Assembly (NCBI GenBank): GCA_910591455.2
Contig: OU342804.1
Location: 16,777,133-16,841,132 of the forward strand
Source of the DNA: Pholis gunnellus
Taxonomy: Eukaryota; Chordata; Actinopteri; Perciformes; Pholidae
Direction: 5' to 3'
Length of the DNA: 64,000 bases
Part shown: piece after piece, positions 1-18,435 of the stretch
How positions within the stretch are numbered: the stretch's first letter is position 1
How the letters are laid out: each line of letters opens with the position of its first letter
Notes under the pieces: model-generated
The model's database searches: none
Told to the model about the DNA's origin: nothing
Seen by the model: only the letters and a program-made list of their open reading frames with translations
Made by a program: the position numbers and the translations under genes

Positions 1-808
1 CACAAGTTAATACCGGATGACAAAATACAACCACTTTACTTCTGAATTTAAACAATTTGCCTTACTTACTGGTTTTGACAAAGCTCCAAAACAGTACATC
101 ATGATCTGTAAGGAAGTCACACACACACACACATTAAATTAGGATGCATAGCATGTAAACATAACTCAAAGTTTTCACTTACCGGTGTGGCAGCATGGTC
201 GGTCCAAATCAATTAAATACACTCAAATGTATCTCTTTCCTTTCTCTTTGATTGGAAACAAATTGAACAACAAATGCAAATTTGAGTTCTAGTTCTCTCT
301 GTTCATAATACCTACCACAGTTTGGACAAACAACCTGTTTAATGGAAGTTTTGTAACCAAAACATCCTCTGACACTCACCTGCTTAAAAGGAATATAAAC
401 GTACTTCATCACAAACTACAAACACTTTACTATCCTCTTTCTCCATCCCTCTGCGTCTCACCAGACACATCAACAATCTCTGTCTTCCTTATTCAGCCTT
501 GCTTTCTTCTTTCAACATCTTTCACATCCATCCACTTACATTAAAGATGCACACGACTCTCATGACCTCTTTCTCTTTCTTCTTGCTGTATCCCGCATGT
601 TGCTGCAGGAACAGGAGAAAATACCTGAAGACTAAATGTTAGTACTTGATTCATGCTTTCAGCAGTGTTTGGGTTTGAAGGGCTCCTCTGTGATTTATTT
701 ATAAGGACTTCTGAAATGAACAGCTACAAATGTTAAGTGTCTGCTCTCGGAGTAAGAGAGCAGAGACAGGGAGCTGAAATAATGCCATTTTCTCATTCCC
801 TCTGACAG
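1..808. other. upstream flank / intron of kcnk2
   Basis: No exon is recognised here. It ends in a pyrimidine-rich tract and AG that serve as the acceptor for the first visible kcnk2 exon, so it is most simply the 3' end of kcnk2 intron 1. Only a short CA run near 120-133 and AT-rich single-copy sequence are seen. Confidence 0.6.
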
Positions 809-8172
<7,364 letters not shown>

Positions 8173-8600
8173 GAAGAGGACGGTCAACACCTTTCAAGAT
8201 CTTTCTGAGGTCTTCCCATTTGTCATCATTGGTGGCATCCGTGCTGAGAATGAAGTGTTCTCATTCCCTAAGCAAGCAGTAATGAGAATGTGTTACATTG
8301 TGACCCCAGCAGGGACATCTTAACCCCTCTGCAGGGATGTAAGCTTTGCTCAAGAACAGTTCAATGGATCTTCAACAGCGGGTCACTTTTCACCACCCTC
8401 ATCCCGCCAGTGAAACGAAGAGCAAGAAGAAGAACGTACAGAACATGTGTTGATTCTGTTGAAAATTGCATATACTGAGTGTATGTGAACTAAATCTCAC
8501 TTAAATCTTGGACTAAGGCAAAGTTGCCCATTGATGACGACTTGGGATCAACAGCTATCCCTTCCCTGAAGGACAAATAAACATTTTCAACATACTGTAA
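8173..8600 (+). other. kcnk2: kcnk2 3' UTR (proximal) with AATAAA
   Basis: Non-coding sequence after the kcnk2 stop. The first canonical poly(A) signal is AATAAA at 8576-8581. A longer UTR is possible, as AT-rich single-copy sequence goes on for kilobases; no transcript evidence is available here. Confidence 0.45.
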
Positions 8601-11600
8601 CGTAAAATTACAGTATTTGGTGACCTAATATGTCCACGGTGCCTGTCTGTGTTTGCAGCACTCTAATATTTTAAATTGTAACAATTTAGGATACATGTTA
8701 CCACACAGCTTTACAACTTATGACGTTGCTGTCTGCCATCTGAATGCAGAATGATACTGACAATCACAATAAGCTGTTAACTGAAACAATACAAGACATG
8801 TCAGAGATGTTTTTTATATGGTGGGATGTGATGATATCCGAATTGTAAAAGTTACAGAACAAGATGAACTGCAAAGATTGCGTGTGATGGGGAGAGGCAG
8901 ATTTGTTGTGCTAAATGACTGGAGAATGTGAAAATGTTGAGATGGTGGGATATGTTATTGTTTGAACTACAGATAGCTGTGTTACACTACAATAATAGTG
9001 GACTGTGACGTTAATCAAGCTACAAACTCTGAGTACAGAGAATCTCTAGATTGAGCTCGCATCTATCTGATTTCCCGTCTGGGAAAAGTTGATATCTGAC
9101 AAGAGTGATACGTTTGTAGTCCTGAAAAATGTCCGTCCTGAACCAATCTGAAATATGAAACTAAAGAGCATGTGCAGTTTAAACTCTTTCTGTATGCACC
9201 TTCCACCATTTCAATTGACTGAATCAACTGAAAATATATTTTGAACCTAAAGCTTCATTGCTGGTTTCACTGTGCACATTTTATAGAGTGGTATATAATA
9301 ATTACCACAAACTACTGTATTACTAGTATTGGCGTATTTTTCCTCTAAACATCGTACGACATGTAGGTCAATGTTCTAATTTACACATTTAGTTTAAATA
9401 GCTACTGCAACAACAAGTATAAACCATTACCTTTCACACTTATTTTTTAAATCAGTAATTTCAAAGTATAACTTCCTTCGCACCATTTAAACATGCATTG
9501 AGTAACTAAAGAGGTATGTCTCTATCTTGCCTTTGACCTGGAGGGTGTGTAGCTTCTGATCAGAGCCAATCATTTACAGTGTTTGGCCGCTGTGTTTTCT
9601 AGTGGCAGCCATATTAGTCCTACAGTCCTGTTGTGTGGACAGCAATAGTCTTAACTCTTAAGATCTCTCTATAATGTTGACATCTCAACATTTTGGTTTT
9701 GATAGAAGGCATCATTGGATGTTATTTGCTACCAACTCTTCTTTGTTTTAGTGAAGAGGAAGAAGGTGGATGTGATTTTTAAAGTGGTGAACTTGTTGTT
9801 CCTCTGATTGTGGATGTAGCTTTAACAGAAAGTAGAGCACTGAATGTCTATATGAGGAGATTTGCCAAACCATCGCTGTGCCTTAACCTCTTTACTTTGC
9901 TAAGACAAGGCTAAGCACAACACACTGTGAGGTGGGCAAAATATTTAACAGGTGATCATTTACTGTTGGTGTTTCTCCAGTCCAACAAAACTAGTTCAGT
10001 TGCTCACACTCATAATGTTCTGCTGGCCTGGGTCCACATGTAGCCATATTTATCTAATCATTTGTGTTTCCTATAATAATATCATCCATATGGCTCAGTG
10101 GAGGAAGACTGTTGTAGGCTTGACTGCTTAATCAGTTTTAATAACTGGATGCAGAAAATTTTCACAACTAGACCCTTTTCACAGCAGCCATTTTGGTATG
10201 TCCCAACAGGAAAAGCGCAGCTGTAATTGATAACATTAATGACTGCATTATTTTTAGGTGAGCTTGTTCCAGGTCTGCCGTGAAGGTTCACAGAAAGGCA
10301 AAGTCCCTCCCCTTCAGGTGTCCCACATGGGATCTTATTTCAGAAAAAAATGTCTCTACTCTAGTCAACGGTGAGAGACTATTATTTTTTTTATCCTGTT
10401 TAAATTGTGCCATAAATTAAACAACTTCACCTCTCTATTCTTAGAAACTGTAGGGCCTCGGATACATTTTGTTATTGCTATTCCAGCAAAAGCTTCAGTT
10501 TACTCTCTGCTGACCAACCTTAAGCTGCTATAATATAACACAGTGGATTCCTTCTCTGAGTGGTGCTACCACATGTGTGGTTATGGTATACAACATTTCT
10601 TGTAAAGAAACTCTTGAATTACATAGGAATGATCTCTATCTGTCATTGCTATAGCTGGCATACCTCTGGTGTCCTTGAGAGCATTGTATCTCTACTTTAA
10701 TCAAGTTACTGTCAACATGTTTAAGAGTAATAGTGGAAAAATCTACACATTGTGTTTAGATTGTTGAAGGTTGATTCACAGATGTGGATTTGCACATTGA
10801 CAGGTCAGGAAAGTTTAATTGTGACAGTAGAAGAATCAATTCACTTTTCATGCCCAGCTTTCACTCACTCACAAACGCAGACACAACGAGGGTTTTCTTT
10901 CATGCGTGTACGCCTGCCGTTGAAAATGCACTTTGATTTAACAGCCTTTGAACGTAACAACAGGCTATCCAGTCCATCCAATCAGAAGGCTTCGATTTAG
11001 TCGTTAAGTGGCATTAACGACAACTACACGGTTTAACACACAAACTTTTTACTGTAACAATCCAAGCAAGATAATTCAACCCTTAGATTAATACACATAA
11101 ACGAGGAGTATGAAACTATTTTACATTTGACAGCTTCATTCAGTTGACAACGTTTCTGAGAGGGTTTTGATCGATCTATTGAATGTATTGACAATAAGTC
11201 TGTTGTGCAGCTTGTAGTTTTATACGGCACCAGTAATACACTGAGACCAGCAGGTAAAATCCTAATGAATCAGAAAACTGAAAAAAAGAATCCAGTACAA
11301 TTTACATTTTTTGATCTTGCCAATCCTACTTGACTTGTGAGAAATGTCGTCGTTTTTTTTTTTTACTTCTATTGGACGTCCTATGAGTCTTTAAGGAGCC
11401 CACTGGACATCCTAATTGAACTGAGAGAAGGGGAGAGGGAGCAGCAGGAAAGTCTTTGAGATGTTTTAACTTTAACTAAAGCAGACCATAACAGTCTGTG
11501 TGGTTCAGTACTAACTCAATATTCAGTAGTGGGGTTACACTGTGTCGTAGCTGGTTGGTCTGCCTGTGCCTTCTTCTGGCAGACATATGGCAATGTTACA

Positions 11601-12589
11601 CCATCATCCACTTTAGCCGTGCTTAACTCGAAGACATTTAATTTTCTGTGCTAGATATGTTAATGCTTTTTATGATGAAAACTGTATTTTTCTAAACTGT
11701 ATGTTTGTACTTGTAGCGTTTCTATACTGATGTGAGTCTGGGAGAACACATTTTAATAATAATGTCTGTAGAGCTAATCTAAACACAATGTAAAAATGAT
11801 TTTTGTAAGATGAATGACTTGAAAATACACCAGATTTTAATTATTTTTCTGGTCGCTGTCTTATTCCAAGCGCAGAGATGCAGACTCACGCACACTCACC
11901 CACGACGGAGATAATAACTTCAGTAACACCCGATATACTGACACTCCCTGGAGTACCCTTCTGCATCATTGCAGCAAAGTGAGTAGTTTAACCACTGGAG
12001 GTTTAAAAAGAAGAGGCTGACACACCACATAGGCAACTACGATACTTTAAAACCTATTAGATCCAGATTGCTGCAATTTCCATACAAAATTGCAGTACTT
12101 CTTTGAGTTCAAAGCTCAGTCAAATCTGAACACACAGACATAATAATATATTTTTTAATTCATTGGGACTTTACACATGGAATGACATTATCGCCGAGAC
12201 ATGCAATGACCAACTCATTCCCACCACTGCTGACATAACTGTGCTTTATTAGATATTAATATAATGATCAGTATCTTCTCTTCTCTCACACAGTTCACAG
12301 CCGGTGAACCACTGAATCATTATTGTAGTTTAAACTTCCTGGATGATTGGTCTGGTGAGTGTGACTGGCCAGTGGTAGCAGGTCTTATGATGCATGAGAT
12401 AAAGTTATCAAAGCAGGAAGTACACACCAGAATCAACAGCACACAGTCAGACAGATACAGTACAATGGCTCATTTCACCATGATATTTTCTCCATAAGAG
12501 CCCAGCGAGCCAGCCAAGCTACTCCCGTAAAACTGTAAATCCTAAATTAAAAGTTGTTTTTACACTAATTTGTACGGAATACACAAAGG
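8601..12589. other. gene-poor stretch (kcnk2 distal 3' UTR or intergenic)
   Basis: AT-rich sequence without an ORF, exon or RNA gene that I can support. The stretch 11600-11870 (T/A-rich, many TGTA and AATAAT words) has the look of a UTR end. No transposon with intact ends seen. Confidence 0.5.
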
Positions 12590-12790
12590 AGATATAACAT
12601 GTTAGTGAGCTTTAGGGTTGTGAGCTTTAGGGTTTCTGGTTTTGTTTAACTTCGGACAAAGCCAGGCTAGCTGTTTCCATCTGCTCCCAGTCTTTATGCT
12701 AAGCTAACTAGCTGCTGGTTGTAGCTTCATATGTATTGACAGAGTTAAGGGGTGGTATTCTCATATAACTCTCTGCAAGAAGACTGCATT
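12590..12790. repeat. teleost interspersed repeat (GCTAAGCTAACTAGC type)
   Basis: Contains AAAGCCAGGCTAGCTGTTTC, CAGTCTTTATGCTAAGCTAA, GCTGCTGGTTGTAGCTTCAT and TCTCATATAACTCTCTGCAA, word order that I recognise from an abundant percomorph repeat. Class unassigned; old copy. Confidence 0.55.
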
Positions 12791-13282
12791 AAAACATGTC
12801 TGTAGGGTAGAAGTAAAAAGTAAAGTAAAAGTATACTGCTTTTTACTTTACTTTTTACAACTATAGCTTGTTGCAGTTAAACAGAAATAAATTCCAAATT
12901 CAAGAAAGGCACATGCCTCGATATACATACAGTAAGATAACTTAGAACTTTTGCCAGATATTGATCAAAGATTACAACAGAAGAATAAGAAAAAAAAACA
13001 ATAAAGTACATATATATAAACAATAGAGTAACACATATTATTTGGATAAGAAGTAATACGCACACCAGTGCAAATGGCAACAAGAGTACAATACATTTAG
13101 TAAAATAAGTTAACTAAAATAGAAAATGTAAATTACAACATATGAATAAAAACAAGTGTGTGAGAAGTAATATTAAGACCAGTGCCTAATAGAAACGTCA
13201 TATTGTGCATGATATTGAGAGTAGTATTGGCAATGATATTGAAAAGTACTAAAAAGCTATATTGCACTAGTATAATATTATG

Positions 13283-13329
<47 letters not shown>

Positions 13330-14599
13330 TATATGATGCTATATTTATGCCACTAACATTGCCCATCCTCTGGTCTTATGTGAGGGCTTTTGTGTGCATC
13401 ATAAAAAAATAGCATGTTCAGTTTTCAGTATACTACACAATTTCTCTCTAAAAAAATAAGGTTTTCTAATTGTCTGATATTGCAAATCTACAGTTTTTTC
13501 CATTAAACTTTTCTACAACTTTACATTTACAGAAAGCTCACACGCAGAGAGGACTCGTATTTATCTTCTTTGCCTTTTTGCCACAGCTCTATAGAATCAC
13601 ACGTCTTTCAAAGTAATTTCCCTGATGGAGGTAAATGCTTGAAAACATTTTAACCACAGAAGTCAGATGAACTGAAGCGTCCAGAGGCTTTTATGTTGGT
13701 TTTGTTCTAAAGGTGAACATTTTTAGTTCTGTGTGCATGGAGGGCAGTCTTTGCTATGTTAAAAATAGCTTGTTTTCTGTGTGAACATTAAACATTATAT
13801 CTTAAACCAAGAGGAGGCGGTGAGTTCAGAGAGGAAATCCTGTGACAGTTATATGTGCTGTAGCGTCAGTGTTAAGGTTTTTCCTTTATTTCCTTATAAA
13901 GATATGTATTCCTAAGAATTCTTCTTCAATCTAGTAATTTATTAATTATTTTTCGATCTGAGATCATTCATAATCTTCTCTTCGTCTCTCCACTGGTTTC
14001 CAGAGACTCTATTCCCACAAACGATTCAGACTTGTTAACAGTCTTCTTTTCCCACAACCTCAACAGGACGTGTGCTTCATTTAACCTGCCGCAGACGCAA
14101 GGTGTTGGTGCGGATGTAAGCATTTCTTTTTAGCTTTTCTTGGGTTTGCATGTGATGAATTGGTGTGCTTCAAAGGGGAACTCCACCAATTTTCTATTTA
14201 CTAGACACAAAGAGCACTACTCAGCTTGTCATATGAAGTTTTGTGTGACTGGAGGAGCTTTGTCAAGTCTGAGAAAATGACCGAGTGACTTGACATGAGG
14301 TACCTTACAGCTTGGAGACCACGCATTTTTAAGAGAAAGCCTGCGTTACCAATCGGTTGCATTCAATTTAAATTTAAATCATTATAGATTATCAAAGAAA
14401 TTGAACTTGCTTTTTTTAATATAATTTATGGCATTCTAACTATGTTATACTGCACAAAGGACATTTTTTTGTTATCTCTGCTTAGCCATGATTGTGTTAT
14501 TTCTATAAAGGGGCAGTACTTCTATATTGCGTGACAGTCAAGGCCACACAGAGTGAAATGTGTCAGCAGCCAAAAACGCCCCAAAAGTACTTGGGGTTC
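12791..14599. other. intergenic AT-rich sequence
   Basis: Nothing coding. Holds an AT microsatellite (13287-13326). The phrase AAAGGGGAACTCCACCAATT near 14175 looks like the start of another dispersed fish repeat. Confidence 0.4.
13287..13326. repeat. (AT)n microsatellite
   Basis: A pure AT run. Confidence 0.95.
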
Positions 14600-14785
14600 A
14601 GAGGGTTAATACATATTTTACTAATGCTTTATAGATCAGTTAAAAACCTTTGACAATAACATCTCATTGCTGACTGATATTAATTTATCTACAAAGTTAA
14701 GTTAATAATGTACTAACTATTGATAAAGCTAATGATAACTGCTTATAAGCCCTTCATAAAAGGTTACTTGAAAGTGCTACCCATG
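14600..14785. repeat. possible dispersed repeat fragment
   Basis: The run GCTTTATAGATCAGTTAA through CTTATAAGCCCTTCATAAAA to GAAAGTGCTACC resembles a teleost repeat rich in TTAATAA/CTTATAA words. Weak call on word content only. Confidence 0.3.
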
Positions 14786-16418
14786 TGGTGCGTTGCTACG
14801 TCCATATTTATGCCTAACTCCCACTTAAAAAGCCACCTGTGGGTTATATTTCAACATTGCAGATTACATGACTTAGTTTTATTTAATTAATTGAAATGCA
14901 CTACCATTAGTTGAACTCTTCGTTTAGTCTCTTCCCCTCTGTCCTGTTCATACAAACTGGCCTACACTTCCTGTCGGTGACTCCCTCTGGCCCTGAGAAC
15001 TGCTGCTTACACAGTGTTGCCTGGTGAAGAATGGGACAAATCATGCATACAGCAGGGGGATCGACGGTCAGTCAGTCTGTCAGTTTTAAAGACAGACACA
15101 CACACACCCACGCATACACAAACACACACTCTCCAGTCTGAGTGCCAGTGATAACACAGCTCAGCGGACCCATCTCCTCATTTCCCGTGTCCTCGTCCAG
15201 AGTTGGTTCTGGCACTGCAGCTTCCGCTAACAGCTCCAGCCAGAGACATCAGAGCAGGACAGTGTCCGCTCTGAGGTGTGTGACTGTGTCGTCTCCTCTC
15301 TGTTCCCATAAGCCAGCAGGCCTGCCGCCCCCTCATCCACTGCCAGGCAGTAAAGAGATGGGAATGCATGAGAGTGAATTAACAAACCAGGTGTGTGTAA
15401 AAACCTCAGCGATGCTCCAAGAAGACACTGATGAATGTCTCTCATGACCCATCTTAGTGTGTCCTTACATGCCCTCACAAGAACAAGAGGTCAAAAGGTC
15501 CGCACTCATTAATACCTCAAATACATCTATGCACCGGAGATCCATTTTATTGATCCAAAGCTCAGTGTTCCTCAGACACAACGTAAGGGGTCACCCAGAG
15601 AAATCAATCATTTCCGCCATTTCACATTAGCCACAGCTCCAATGAGTTTGTATTGTCACAGTCAGCATGAAGGGCACTTAAGGTAATAAGTGTGGCATAC
15701 TGATGTGCTATAAGCTGCTTTCAATCAAAAGGTGAACGTCTAAAATAAGAGCGTACATCGCTTTCTGTGCTGTAGAAACATGATCTTTAAAAGTGTCATC
15801 ATGAAGTAGAAATGTAGATGTTACATTCACCAATGGATGGTCGTCCTGTGCAGTGAGTAAACACATGGGTCTACTAGAAATGGGAGTTATGACAAGATTA
15901 TATTTAGTACTGATTTCAGCTATGTGTTACTGTTAAGTTGTTTCAAATGTAACAGCTGCATTTAAACTGTGTCTCTAACAGAGAATGGTGGAACTTAAGT
16001 GCTGTATAGTTGAATCCTGAGGTCAGCGCTATCACTTTAATACCGCAGACAAACAGAATCACTGTACGATTACTTCACTCCATCATGAGGCTATTAGTTT
16101 GCTTCCCAATAATTACACAATACACCTCCTTGTGTCCTTTCTGATCAAATTCTATCAATTCAATGTCTGCATGAGGAGCTGCATTGTTAAAAAAGGCTGA
16201 GAGCCGCTGGTGCATCCTCCTCAGCAACACCATTGTTAACCAGATGTTAAGGTGGACTGGAAGGAGATCATTGTGGCCCAATGTCCCGCAGGACATGAAG
16301 TCAGTAAAGGTGGACTGGAAGATTATATCTTGACTCTAAAGTTCAAAATAAAGTTCTGATCAATTATACTATATATCAGTTCACAGCAAAACACTTCTCA
16401 GTGTAAGCTGTTTTTATT
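14786..16418. other. intergenic, no gene seen
   Basis: Short CA run at 15094-15129 and otherwise single-copy sequence. Overlapping ORFs on both strands at 15142-15478 have no recognisable family. A 15-bp word, AAGGTGGACTGGAAG, occurs twice (about 16250 and 16307). I see no supportable feature. Confidence 0.4.
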
Positions 16419-16426
16419 ATTTAGGT

Positions 16427-16984
16427 CAGGGGTCCCCAAACTTTTTCCTGTGAGGGCCACATCACTGTTGTTGCATCGCGCGCGGGGGTGCTACGTGCAT
16501 GCTACTCGCAGGTGAGCGACTGTTGCATCGTGCGCGCGGATCGGGGCGGAACACCGCCGTGCGCGATACAGAGAGCAGGGGAATTGAAAACGCGTGACCA
16601 TGTAGTGACAGACATGACATGCCGGCGTGTAAATAAATTAAGCACAAGTACTCGTCCTTCAAGCTCCCGTCTCCCGGCTCTTCTACTTCTTCTACTTCTA
16701 CAGGGTGCGCGCATGACAGCTCTCATCTCGTTCGCCCCCTGGTGGTTGGCTGATTCAGGAAGCGTTTGATTTGATATGTAGCAGGACACGTATTTTAAAC
16801 GTCAATATCGCAGACGATCATGCTCATTTAATCGTGGCAGCCAAAATCGTGATCGCGATTAAAATTCGATTAATTGTGCAGACTGAAAAAAAATCATAAT
16901 GCGTCTCTGGTATTGTTCAGGGGGCCGGACCAAATGTGGACGCGGGCCGCATCCGGCCCGCGGTCCGTAGTTTGGGGACCACTG
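16427..16984. mobile_element. non-autonomous hAT (Charlie-like) element with target duplication
   Basis: A 558-bp unit with inverted ends CAGGGGTCCCCAAACT ... AGTTTGGGGACCACTG, flanked on both sides by the 8-bp duplication ATTTAGGT (16419-16426 and 16985-16992). An 8-bp TSD and CAGGGG ends are the hallmark of hAT DNA transposons. The interior is CpG-rich and has no transposase. Near-perfect ends and exact TSD suggest a moderately young insertion. Confidence 0.9.
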
Positions 16985-16992
16985 ATTTAGGT

Positions 16993-17890
16993 GAACAGTT
17001 TCAATGACGTGCTTTCTTCTACACGTCGTCCTCATCTGATCTTTTAATGCAGCATGAATAAAATGTACTTTCTAAACTTTCTCAATGAAAGTCAAATGGG
17101 CATTCCCCCCTTATCATTATCATGTGGAGCCCACAGGTTTCTGGTGAGGTAAAGGCATTTCAAAGTCAATTTTGCATTCTGAAAAATAACCAAAACTTAA
17201 CAATTCTTTAATGAACTTAACAGTTGCTTATGCAGAATTTATGCTTTTCCATTCATTTCCCTTCACTGCCAGCCTGAGGTGTATCCTGCACTGATCACAC
17301 TCAGTCATCACTCTGCAGCACACACGTCAGACATCTTTTCTCCCTTTGGCTCAGGTTCTCCACCTTGTGGCAGCAGAGTTTACCGAGTACTAGTACTGCA
17401 GCTACATAGATACTGGTGTGTGCTTACTCTACTACACTTCCTGTAATTTCCTTTATCCTGAGACATATAGACTCCCATGTGTTTGCAACAAAGAGACCAC
17501 ACAAGCTATGAAGCAGTTAAGGTTTAGTATAAAAAGGGCAGATAATTATGTACAATGATCAATAACATTTAACTACAGACACAACATGCAAATCAACATT
17601 CAATATCTTCTGCAAAAATTAGTAACTTAGACTTTAACTATAGTAATATCCAGGATATATCAAAATCTACAAACTATTAGCTGCCATTAATATGTTACAG
17701 AGCTGATAGATAGACGCATAGTTGTTGTATATCATCTACCATATAGAAAGATCAAGACATCTCTCACAGACAAGAACAGAACAAAGTAAACGAGTGGTAA
17801 AGTCAAAGAAAATGTTACAAAGTAAAGTCATGACGAAAGAGGAACAAACAAACGTGGCTTGTTTACATTCTGAAGCATCACAAAACAATC
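16993..17890. other. intergenic between kcnk2 and cenpf 3' end
   Basis: No ORF of known family, no RNA gene. The two genes converge on this region, so part of it may be 3' UTR of either. Confidence 0.4.
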
Positions 17891-17896
17891 TGTGTA

Positions 17897-18279
17897 TTTA
17901 TTCATTGTAAAGCAATAAAACGCCAAAATACCCATCTGACATTTCAAAGAGTTTCATTAAAAATCGCGTAAAAAACATGAGATTAAAAAAAAAAACTGTG
18001 CTTTGAAGAATATCAGCACTTGGAGAGTAACCCACTCATCTTTAACCTGCCGCATCATGTCAGTGATTTATTGTATTTCTCACTTTTGCAGTCCTGGAAG
18101 AAAGTGATCTAACAGGAAACATGAGTGAGTGAGTGAGAGAGAGAGAGAGACACACACCTACACTCCCCCAAAAAAGAAGTGTTTACTTATCAAAATAAAT
18201 GTGTCTTTTAAAAAAAGGATTAATATGTTGTGCATGTGTATATTTTGAAAAATCAATGCCAGACTGTGCGTGCATCAAT
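17897..18279 (-). other. cenpf: cenpf 3' UTR (probable)
   Basis: Minus-strand sequence after the cenpf stop. Minus-strand AATAAA signals occur at 18067-18072 and 17897-17902; the nearer one gives a 3' UTR of about 230 nt. Contains a short GA run (18127-18151). Confidence 0.4.
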
Positions 18280-18435
18280 CTACTGGACATGACAGTCGCC
18301 TTCTTGTTCTCTCTCGCTCTGCTCCGGCGTCTTGAGTAAACTCAGAGAACGAACTTTCTCCTCGTCACTCGGGGAGACACACTTCCTGTTGGAGCTCTCT
18401 GCAGAGGGACTCTGGAGGAGTACGGACCCCGACGT
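18280..18435 (-). CDS. cenpf: cenpf last exon with CaaX box
   Basis: Encodes 51 residues (TSGSVLLQSPSAESSNRKCV ... TPEQSEREQEGDCHVQ) and TAG at 18280-18282. The terminal Cys-His-Val-Gln parallels human Cys-Lys-Val-Gln, a farnesylation signal. Confidence 0.93.
   Translation of the reverse strand, partial: TSGSVLLQSPSAESSNRKCVSPSDEEKVRSLSLLKTPEQSEREQEGDCHVQ

Noticed and set aside
15142..15478. ORFs of about 100 aa on both strands
   Set aside because: No homology that I recognise, no splice context, and both strands open equally.
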